The position numbers and the translations under genes are program-made. From Proteobacteria bacterium HN_bin10 (GTDB taxonomy: Bacteria; Pseudomonadota; Alphaproteobacteria; Caulobacterales; Aquidulcibacteraceae), in NCBI GenBank assembly GCA_002083515.1, contig LWDN01000033.1:1-5302 (forward strand): DNA of 5,302 nucleotides, given 5' to 3'. This document shows, piece by piece, positions 1 through 5,302 of this stretch; the first letter of the stretch is position 1, and each line of letters begins with the position of its first letter. The notes below the pieces were generated by a model. The model worked only from the letters and a program-made list of their open reading frames with translations. It had not been told where the DNA came from and made no database searches.

Positions 1-2127
1 CAAGCGCCACGAACCTGTGGTCGAGGATCTGCTGCCGCGTCGATCGTGTCCTATTGTCTCGGGATTACCCATGTGGATCCGATTCGACATCATTTGATGT
101 TTGAACGATTTCTCAATCCCGGGCGTGACGATCCGCCAGACATCGACATTGATTTCCCATGGGACGAGCGACCAAAGATTCTCGACTGGGTGTTTGCCCA
201 CTATGGACACCAACACGCGGCCATGGTCGCCAATCAGAACACCCTCGCCTCTCGGGCCGCCTTGCGTGAGATTGCGAAGGTGTATGGCCTGCCCGCCGGT
301 GAGATTGGCAAGGCGCTGAATTTTCTCCAGCGGCGAGCGGACTTCGTCGATGTGCGACCAGGGACGACGGTGCAAGACTGGGCGCGGGACGTCTGCAGGG
401 CCTTGAACCTGAGGAACCCTTGGCCAGAGATTCTCTATTGGTCCACGCAATTGGACGGTCATTTCAGGAATCTGAGCCTCCATCCCGGCGGTGTCGTGTT
501 AGTTCCGGATGAGATCCGGCGTTATGTACCGGTTGAGATCTCCGCTTCTAACTTGCCAGTGATCCAATGGGAGAAGGATCAAACCGAAGACGCGGGGCTC
601 GTCAAAATCGATCTCTTAGGCAATCGCTCGCTCGCTGTCATCCGGGATGCCATCGCGGCCGTCGCCCGCAACACTGGCCGGGTCATTGACTATGCGACGT
701 GGGACCCGATCACTGATCCGGCCACCAATGACCTGATTCGGCGCGGCGAAACGATGGGCTGCTTCTATGTGGAGTCTCCCGCAACTAGACTGTTACTCAA
801 GAAGCTCTGGGGTGGGATGCCACCAGAGCGACACGCCGTGGCCGATGTCTTTGAATATCTCGTGGTGGTGTCGTCGCTCATACGCCCCGCTGCGAATGTG
901 TTCGCCGATGAATTCGTGCGTCGAGCCCATGGGCAGCGCTATCAGTCACTTCATCCCTTGTTTGATGAGGTCCTCGCGGAGACGCACGGCATCATGGTTT
1001 ATCAGGAAGATGTCATGAAAGTGGCGGTCGCACTAGGTGGCTTTTCCGTGGAAGACGGCGATCAGCTTCGGAAGGTGTTGAGCAAGAAGCACAAGGAACG
1101 GCAACTACGAGACTATCAATGCCAGTTCTATCAGGGAGCCATGGCCCGTGGTGTGGAGTGTCGCGTGATCGATGCGATCTGGGCCATGATCATGAGCTTC
1201 GCCGGCTATAGCTTCTGTAAGCCGCATAGTGCGAGCTATGCCCAGGTCAGTTTCAAATCAGCCTACCTGCGAGCCCACTATCCAGCGGAGTTCATCGCCG
1301 CAGTCGTGAGTAATCAAGGCGGCTACTACTCGGCCTTCGCGTACCTCTCGGAGGGACGACGGATGGGGCTGACGATCCTGCCGCCGGACATCAACGCGAG
1401 TGTGTGGGTCTATACCGGATCAGGGACCATCGTTCGAGTGGGTCTGATGCAGATCAAAGGCGTGCAAGAAGACCTCGTCACACAGATCGTTGTGGAGCGA
1501 GAAACGAACGGTCCTTACCGATCGCTGTCAGAGTTTCTGAGTCGCGTGAAGCTCGACTACGCGCAAGCGAAATTGTTGATCAAAGCCGGATGCTTCGACT
1601 CCATCGCTGGAGAACTCACCAGACCAGCCCTTTTGTGGCGTGTCTTTGCCGCGCAAGCGGCCAAGCCACCGAGCTCCATCCCCATTCCCACGGAGTATTC
1701 AGCCCAGAAAAAACTGCAGCACGAGCTCGCCCTCTTTGGCTTTCCCTTACACTGTCACCCACTCGATCTGTTTACGGAGCTACTGGCTGCGACCACTCAC
1801 ATATTCGCGAAGGACTTAAATCAGTATGTCGGGAAAGAAGTGACCCTCATCGGTTGGCTTCTTACTGAGAAGATCGTCTCCACCAAGAAAGGTGAGCCGA
1901 TGGAGTTTATGACTCTGGAGGATCAGACCGGGATGTATGACGCAACGGTGTTTCCCAACACCTACCGAACCTACTGCCATCTGCTCGCGGCGAACCAAGC
2001 TTACATGCTGACAGGCCTGGTAGAAGAGCAGTTCTCAACTGTCACGGTCACCGTGAAAACCCTCCAACTCCTGACCACCGGTGGAATCCCGGCACCGAGT
2101 GAGTCTCTTGAGGAGCAAAGCGTGTAG
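1..2127 (+). CDS. dnaE: DNA polymerase III alpha subunit, DnaE2/ImuC-like (5' partial)
   Basis: This is a C-family DNA polymerase, which extends DNA 5'->3' in the cytoplasm. The frame is open from base 1, so the N-terminal PHP domain and true start lie outside the window; 708 residues are visible (numbered from base 1). The palm opens with GRGSAA (7-12). PDIDIDF holds the first two catalytic aspartates (D47, D49), and GLVKIDLLG holds the third (D204). The finger motifs YQEDVMKVA (334-342) and SFCKPHSASYAQ (404-415) follow. A helix-hairpin-helix region lies near 506-535 and an OB fold near 614-691. The protein stops about 17 residues after the OB fold, so the tau-binding domain of replicative DnaE is absent. 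I see no QxxLF-like clamp motif between the HhH and OB regions. The QWEKDQ and NQGGYY segments also look DnaE2-like. Family membership is certain; the error-prone assignment is inference, since no imuA, imuB or lexA is in view. Confidence 0.95.
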   Translation, partial: QAPRTCGRGSAAASIVSYCLGITHVDPIRHHLMFERFLNPGRDDPPDIDIDFPWDERPKILDWVFAHYGHQHAAMVANQNTLASRAALREIAKVYGLPAGEIGKALNFLQRRADFVDVRPGTTVQDWARDVCRALNLRNPWPEILYWSTQLDGHFRNLSLHPGGVVLVPDEIRRYVPVEISASNLPVIQWEKDQTEDAGLVKIDLLGNRSLAVIRDAIAAVARNTGRVIDYATWDPITDPATNDLIRRGETMGCFYVESPATRLLLKKLWGGMPPERHAVADVFEYLVVVSSLIRPAANVFADEFVRRAHGQRYQSLHPLFDEVLAETHGIMVYQEDVMKVAVALGGFSVEDGDQLRKVLSKKHKERQLRDYQCQFYQGAMARGVECRVIDAIWAMIMSFAGYSFCKPHSASYAQVSFKSAYLRAHYPAEFIAAVVSNQGGYYSAFAYLSEGRRMGLTILPPDINASVWVYTGSGTIVRVGLMQIKGVQEDLVTQIVVERETNGPYRSLSEFLSRVKLDYAQAKLLIKAGCFDSIAGELTRPALLWRVFAAQAAKPPSSIPIPTEYSAQKKLQHELALFGFPLHCHPLDLFTELLAATTHIFAKDLNQYVGKEVTLIGWLLTEKIVSTKKGEPMEFMTLEDQTGMYDATVFPNTYRTYCHLLAANQAYMLTGLVEEQFSTVTVTVKTLQLLTTGGIPAPSESLEEQSV

Positions 2128-2145
2128 CCAGTACACTCTCACCCC

Positions 2146-3048
2146 ATGCTCCTCTCTCCCTTCATTCGCTTCGGGACCTCCACCTGGACCTATGAAGGCT
2201 GGCAAGGCCAGGTCTACTTGAAGAAGTATGCCAAGACGACCTTTGCGCGGGAATGCCTGGGCGAGTATTGTCAGTATCTCCACAACGGTGACCCGTGCTT
2301 TCGCACGGTCGGCAATGATTCCACGTTCTACCGTCCACCGACAGCCAACCAACTGCGACACTATCTCAATCAGATCCCCGAAGACTTTGAGATGTGCTTC
2401 AAGGTGTGGGAGGAGATCACCATTCCGACTTACGCGAAGCAGGCTCGGTATGGCACAAAGGCTGGACAACCGAATCAACGATTTCTTGATGCAAAGCTCT
2501 TCAATGATCTCGTGCTCACACCTTATCGAGAAGCCAAGTTCGAGCCACACACCGGCCCATTCTTGTTTGAATTCCAACGGCACGGGATGTCGAGTGAGGA
2601 ATTCTGCTCGCGCCTAAATACGTTTTTTGGTCAACTCCCCCAGGACTTTCGCTATGCGGTTGAAATCCGTAACGCGGGGTTACTGGGTCAGGACTATCGC
2701 AACGTCTTGGAGAATCACGGCATCGCCCATGTCTACAATTATTGGTCCTACATGCCTTCGTTACGGGACCAGCACCAACGGATGGAAGAGCGCTTCACGG
2801 CGCCCTTCACGGTCCTGCGTCTCCTCACGCCGCTTAAGATGTCCTATGAAGCAGCGAAGAAACGAGCGGAGCCGTATACGAAGATTGTGGAAGAGCTGCC
2901 AGAGATGCGGCGAGAGACGGTGGAACTGGTGAAACAAGTGATGGCAGAGAAGCGAACGGCCTATGTTTTGGTGAATAACCGCAGCGAAGGGAATGCTCCC
3001 CTCACAATACAAGCTCTACGGAATGCGCTCCAAGTGGCGGAGACATGA
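2146..3048 (+). CDS. DUF72 (YecE-family) protein
   Basis: This is a complete 300-residue DUF72 protein, slightly longer than E. coli YecE. The family has a TIM-barrel-like fold and no firmly established reaction. Visible family signatures are GTSTWTYEGW (10-19), STFYRPP (59-65), PFLFEFQ (138-144), YAVEIRN (170-176) and the C-terminal NNRSEGNAP (277-285). No signal peptide or membrane segment is seen, so it is probably cytoplasmic. The ATG is chosen because the conserved N-terminal strand begins six residues later and no other start lies between it and the polymerase stop. There is no good Shine-Dalgarno just upstream; the nearest AGGAG (2111-2115) is about 30 nt away, so translation may depend on coupling to the polymerase gene 18 nt upstream. 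The pairing suggests a DNA-repair-related role, but that is inference from context. Confidence 0.93.
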   Translation: MLLSPFIRFGTSTWTYEGWQGQVYLKKYAKTTFARECLGEYCQYLHNGDPCFRTVGNDSTFYRPPTANQLRHYLNQIPEDFEMCFKVWEEITIPTYAKQARYGTKAGQPNQRFLDAKLFNDLVLTPYREAKFEPHTGPFLFEFQRHGMSSEEFCSRLNTFFGQLPQDFRYAVEIRNAGLLGQDYRNVLENHGIAHVYNYWSYMPSLRDQHQRMEERFTAPFTVLRLLTPLKMSYEAAKKRAEPYTKIVEELPEMRRETVELVKQVMAEKRTAYVLVNNRSEGNAPLTIQALRNALQVAET

Positions 3049-3190
3049 GCTTTGCCTATTTCCATTTTTCTGCTCCCCATACCTCGCGGGCGTCTGTGAT
3101 CATTGTGCATCCGATTGGGGAGCCGCACAAGGTTGAAAGGCGTCAGGGAGTGCTGGCAAGGGAAACGCCGAGGCCGGAGCTGGAGATCCC

Positions 3191-3230
3191 GACAAGAAGG
3201 GCTGAGCGCTCGTGTCGCTCAGCCCTTGTC
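3191..3230. terminator. Hairpin between convergent genes, probable terminator
   Basis: The arms 3197-3208 (AAGGGCTGAGCG) and 3216-3227 pair perfectly over 12 bp around a 7-nt loop. An alternative register bulges out one AAG and pairs GACAAG with CTTGTC, giving a 15-bp stem. The hairpin begins 12 nt after the haemoglobin stop on the minus strand and 142 nt after the DUF72 stop on the plus strand. Neither side has a clean U-tract, so it is an imperfect intrinsic terminator. It probably serves the haemoglobin gene and may block readthrough from both sides. Confidence 0.65.
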
Positions 3231-3242
3231 GCCGGCTAGAAG

Positions 3243-3746
3243 CTATTTCCCGACAATGTCTCCACGTAGCCCGCCGATAATTGCAAGGAGCTCACCCTTC
3301 TCAGGCTGTGGCACCTTGAACTTGTCAAGCGTGGTGACGAGGTGTGCTGCCACCTGATCAAATTGTATATCTGTGATTTTCATTCCCTGATGCGTGGCTG
3401 GCATGGCCCGCCCGATATACGTACAGGGGCCACCGGTTGCTGCACAGACCATTAACACGTTCAATTGTTTGAAGCGCGCCTGTCTGTCAGGTGGCAATCC
3501 TCCAAAGGATGACGCCAGTTTGGGATCAGCAAAGAGCCGGTTCCCAAAGTCACTGACCACAGCGGAGATGGCGTCGTACCCACCGAGGCGTTCATAGAGA
3601 GTTTTCTGACTCCCCGCTTGTGTAGATGGAGGGGAACCGGCTGTAGCAGATCGAGGACTGCCGGTTACGAACACAAGCAGACCTCCAAGTGCTGCTGATA
3701 CGACGAAGACCTTACATGCTGTCCGTGCACTCGTTGTTATAGCCAT
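3243..3746 (-). CDS. Exported group-1-type truncated haemoglobin
   Basis: This 167-residue protein has an N-terminal export signal (hydrophobic core about 13-28, likely cleavage after SATA near residue 36) followed by a truncated-haemoglobin domain of about 120 residues. TLYERLGGYDAI (49-60) is the family opening, and GGPCTYIGRAM (105-115) leads to the proximal haem ligand His119 in ATHQGMKITDIQFD. Aligned by eye with M. tuberculosis trHbN, position B10 (normally Tyr) is Gly68, E7 is Phe92 and E11 is probably Asn96. These are the distal-pocket residues that normally govern O2 and NO binding. Cys101 and Cys108 could form a disulfide after export. The likely role is haem-based binding or detoxification of NO or O2 in the periplasm; ligand chemistry cannot be read from sequence. 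It is a single gene, convergent with the DUF72 unit. Confidence 0.93.
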   Translation of the reverse strand: MAITTSARTACKVFVVSAALGGLLVFVTGSPRSATAGSPPSTQAGSQKTLYERLGGYDAISAVVSDFGNRLFADPKLASSFGGLPPDRQARFKQLNVLMVCAATGGPCTYIGRAMPATHQGMKITDIQFDQVAAHLVTTLDKFKVPQPEKGELLAIIGGLRGDIVGK

Positions 3747-3751
3747 GACAT

Positions 3752-3760
3752 ACCCCCTTT
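3752..3760 (-). promoter_or_regulatory. Ribosome binding site of the truncated haemoglobin gene
   Basis: On the minus strand AAAGGGGGT precedes the ATG, with about 6 nt between the G-run and the start codon. It fixes the start at 3746 and gives a complete signal peptide. I could not find a convincing -35/-10 pair in the AT-rich stretch just upstream (3761-3830). Confidence 0.7.
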
Positions 3761-3761
3761 A

Positions 3762-4214
3762 GAAAAATTGATTTGGAACCTACGAAAACTACATAGGCAT
3801 CTGTAGATGTTTATCGAGGAAATATCTGTCATGGAGATGACAAAGCCGAATACAGAGATCATGCCGAGATTACCGACTATTCGATCAAATCCCACAGAAC
3901 TCTCTGATGATGAAGCGAACGGTGTCACTCTGCCAAACCATATGATGAGCGATTGGCTCACCCTGTGTTATGAAAATGCCAGCCTTGGATCTTCGCACAC
4001 GGTGGTGTGTGGTGTATGGAGAACGATACAGCGTGAACGATCGCAATGGCTTAGGCCTCCATTTTCAAAGCAGGTTCTAGTACCTCGGCTACTGCAATGC
4101 ATAGAGTGGCCCGATTTCATCAGGCTCGTCCTTCTACAGAGGCCTGTGAAATTAGGAGACGGTCAGCCTATCGCAGGGGAAGAGGGTCAGACATAACCCA
4201 TGTGAAATGAAGAA
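3762..4214. other. Spacer with no convincing gene; possible gene relics
   Basis: About 450 bases lie between the haemoglobin gene and the IS200 relic. The longest plus-strand frame runs from an ATG at 3807, or from an ATG at 3831 preceded by GAGGA at a 10-nt gap, to a stop at 4196. Its product resembles no family I know and its second half has no protein-like pattern. Two short stretches look faintly like transposase N-termini: NPTELSDDEANGVTLP (near 3890-3940, cf. IS5-type PTDLSDEEW) and PALDLRTRWCVVY in another frame (near 3978-4016, cf. IS630-type ALDLRERVV.AY). Neither is long enough to call. The haemoglobin promoter should lie in the first 80 or so bases. Confidence 0.5.
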
Positions 4215-4234
4215 CCCCGCCCTTACAGGCGGGG
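4215..4234 (-). terminator. Right-end hairpin of the IS relic; terminator-like on the minus strand
   Basis: On the minus strand the stem CCCCGCC/GGCGGGG is followed immediately by TTCTTCATTT, a T-rich tail as in an intrinsic terminator. It would stop transcripts coming from the beta-barrel gene about 185 nt upstream. In origin it is probably the right-end palindrome of the IS200/IS605 relic. Confidence 0.55.
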
Positions 4235-4239
4235 TCTCC

Positions 4240-4355
4240 TTACAATTCAAGCTACGCTTGACCCGTCTCCTGCTCGCGCTGGTGCCGTACATACGGGCGA
4301 ATCGTGACTTCGCTGATGCCCATCACAGAGTTTCATCGACGGCCATCTTTGCACC
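4240..4355 (-). pseudogene. IS200-like Y1 transposase (TnpA) C-terminal remnant
   Basis: Reading the minus strand from 4323, the peptide MGISEVTIRPYVRHQREQE matches the end of IS200 TnpA, where VGKNTAKIQDYIKHQLEED follows the same spacing (VG..., I..Y[IV][KR]HQ.E[ED]). This region carries the helix with the catalytic tyrosine in the family. The frame then hits TAG at 4254-4252, which sits where a Gln codon would read GQAqLEL before a second stop TAA at 4242-4240. Upstream, KMAVDETL in a frame offset by 2 nt matches the preceding family segment (GY.VDTVG), so there is also a frameshift near 4324. With one nonsense change, one frameshift and no N-terminal half, it cannot be active. Confidence 0.55.
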
Positions 4356-4386
4356 AGGCGAGCAACAGACGGCTCCTGGCTCACAC

Positions 4387-4406
4387 CCCCACCCTCCCAG
4401 GTGGGG
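4387..4406 (-). repeat. Left-end-like hairpin, partner of the 4215-4234 hairpin
   Basis: CCCCACC and GGTGGGG pair over 7 bp around a 6-nt loop, starting 13 nt after the stop codon of the beta-barrel gene. It shares stem length, loop length and most stem bases with the hairpin at 4215-4234. It has no T-tract, so it is a weak terminator by itself; I read it as the left-end palindrome of the IS relic. Confidence 0.5.
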
Positions 4407-4419
4407 AACTCCCGCGTCA

Positions 4420-5302
4420 TTAGAACCGAAGCAGACTTCCGAAGGTGACGGTGTTTATTCTGGCTGCTTCTTCTTCATAACTGAGTTTCCATCGTCCGTG
4501 TAGATACCCAATCGAAAGTGCGAGCGCCTCGGTCAACTGATATCGTGCCAACACTTCCCCCTGGTAAATCTTTTCGCGCGCGCCAAGAAAGTCATCACCA
4601 GGCAAACCCGACGTGTAGTTGGTTTGCTCAAGATCAAAGCCTCCTAGCAGGGTGAGTTTATCCGTGACACGCGCCTCCAACTCCGCTTCGACATAGTGTG
4701 TGACATAGGAGATGTCCTCTCCAATTTGTGGATTGTGTCTCCCGTCAGCCAGCCCTCGCTCGTAGTGGTATCCGACCACCAATCCGATTCCTGGCTTGAT
4801 TTCCCACATGATATGTGTCCCAAGAGTCCAAAAGCGAGTATTCCGATGCGCAAAGCTCTCGTTGTACGATCGGTCTCCGTATCGAGCTAACCCGCGAATG
4901 GTGACATTCTCGAGTAGCTTACGCTCCAGTTCTGCCGTTCCAAAGTGTGTCGTGACGTACTCACCCCCACGATCCGATGATCGTAATTCACCGGGACCGT
5001 GATTGCCCAAGAAGAGGTGCGGACCGTAGTGATACCGCATCCGGAAGATAGTCTCTCCTCCTGGAAGTGCTTGAGTCAGCTGCGCGCCATACGTGCCATG
5101 AGAAAAAGCGGCCTGGTCGGTAAAGACAAACCCTTGGGCTCGTGCCGTCAGGTCGGTTCTCCCCCAGCTCGATTGCAATGATCGCGTGAGGTGGGCAACG
5201 GGTTCAAACACCCCGCTTGAACCTTGACCGGTGGTCTGAATGACCGGTTGTGTAGGATCCTCTTGCAGTGACAATCGCTGAGACGCCGAGAACAGCGCAA
5301 CG
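4420..5302 (-). CDS. Outer-membrane beta-barrel protein (5' partial)
   Basis: The frame is open at the right edge of the window; 293 residues are visible. A TTG at 5274 is not a credible start: it has no Shine-Dalgarno, and the frame continues upstream as VALFSASQR, which could be the end of a signal peptide. The sequence is a run of amphipathic strands with alternating polar and hydrophobic residues and aromatic girdles, for example NVTIRGLARYGDRSYN, GIGLVVGYHYERG, KLTLLGGFDLEQTNY and ALALSIGYLHGRWKLSY. They are separated by charged or Gly-rich loops, and strand lengths suit a porin-like barrel. The protein ends in TVTFGSLLRF with a C-terminal Phe, the usual BAM-complex beta-signal. I do not recognise a specific family, and the substrate or function is unknown. 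It probably sits in the outer membrane as a porin or adhesin-like barrel, or is the barrel part of a longer protein. Confidence 0.85.
   Translation of the reverse strand, partial: VALFSASQRLSLQEDPTQPVIQTTGQGSSGVFEPVAHLTRSLQSSWGRTDLTARAQGFVFTDQAAFSHGTYGAQLTQALPGGETIFRMRYHYGPHLFLGNHGPGELRSSDRGGEYVTTHFGTAELERKLLENVTIRGLARYGDRSYNESFAHRNTRFWTLGTHIMWEIKPGIGLVVGYHYERGLADGRHNPQIGEDISYVTHYVEAELEARVTDKLTLLGGFDLEQTNYTSGLPGDDFLGAREKIYQGEVLARYQLTEALALSIGYLHGRWKLSYEEEAARINTVTFGSLLRF

Larger units (their letters stand above)
4215..4406 (-). mobile_element. Decayed IS200/IS605-type element (relic)
   Basis: Two hairpins of identical geometry bound this segment: CCCCACC/GGTGGGG at 4387-4406 and CCCCGCC/GGCGGGG at 4215-4234, each with a 7-bp stem and 6-nt loop. 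They lie in the same orientation, as the subterminal palindromes of the left and right ends of IS200/IS605 elements do. Between them on the minus strand is the broken C-terminal end of a Y1 transposase, ending 5 nt before the right-end hairpin. Only about 190 bp remain against about 700 bp for an intact IS200, so most of the transposase, including the HUH motif, is gone. The exact outer ends cannot be set from sequence alone. Confidence 0.55.

Noticed and set aside
1404..1868. 154-codon plus-strand open frame inside the polymerase gene
   Set aside because: It is an out-of-frame shadow of the conserved polymerase reading frame, Arg-rich and without protein-like pattern.
2035..2583. 182-codon minus-strand open frame
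   Set aside because: It lies antisense to the end of the polymerase and the start of DUF72, both of which have clear family motifs. Its product shows no recognisable domain.
3045..3239. 64-codon frame overlapping the DUF72 stop by ATGA
   Set aside because: The overlap looks like translational coupling, but the ribosome site is poor, the frame runs through the terminator hairpin, and the product has no recognisable features.
3737..3961. 74-codon minus-strand frame overlapping the haemoglobin start
   Set aside because: It runs over the haemoglobin ribosome binding site and start codon in another frame, and the product is unrecognised. Its hydrophobic stretch is probably a by-product of AT-rich DNA.
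4207..4503. 98-codon plus-strand frame across the IS relic and the barrel gene end
   Set aside because: It is antisense to the transposase remnant and the barrel C-terminus and is explained by them.
5272..5274. TTG as start of the beta-barrel gene
   Set aside because: No ribosome binding site precedes it and the frame stays open to the window edge, so the gene is better read as partial.
1..5302. CRISPR arrays, tRNA, rRNA and riboswitches
   Set aside because: I saw no spaced direct repeats, no cloverleaf-like stretch and no conserved rRNA segment on either strand.

Overview
The window is bacterial chromosomal DNA of moderate GC. Standard start and stop codons work throughout, genes are dense, and there are no rRNA or tRNA genes. 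A DnaE2/ImuC-like polymerase, an exported truncated haemoglobin and an outer-membrane beta-barrel protein point to a Gram-negative environmental bacterium. A Nitrospira-like (Nitrospirota) or related host would fit, but this is an impression from protein style, not a search result.

Layout: (1) 1-2127 (+) is the 3' two-thirds of a DNA polymerase III alpha-subunit gene, open at the left edge. All three catalytic aspartates are visible, and the protein ends just after its OB fold. (2) 2146-3048 (+) is a complete DUF72/YecE-family gene. It lies 18 nt downstream in the same reading frame and is probably co-transcribed. (3) 3191-3230 is a strong hairpin between convergent genes. (4) 3243-3746 (-) is a signal-peptide-bearing group-1-type truncated haemoglobin with a good Shine-Dalgarno. 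(5) 3762-4214 has no convincing gene. (6) 4215-4406 appears to be a decayed IS200/IS605-type element on the minus strand: two matching hairpins (7-bp stem, 6-nt loop) flank the broken C-terminal end of a Y1 transposase. (7) 4420-5302 (-) is an outer-membrane beta-barrel protein, open at the right edge.

Functionally, the polymerase and DUF72 genes form one unit, probably tied to translesion or error-prone DNA synthesis. The haemoglobin and barrel genes are separate envelope-associated units on the other strand, with the transposon relic just downstream of the barrel gene. The points most worth following are the polymerase-DUF72 pair, the unusual haem-pocket residues of the exported haemoglobin, and the previously unmarked IS200 relic whose hairpin may now terminate the barrel gene. 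No clearly new defence or mobile system is visible.
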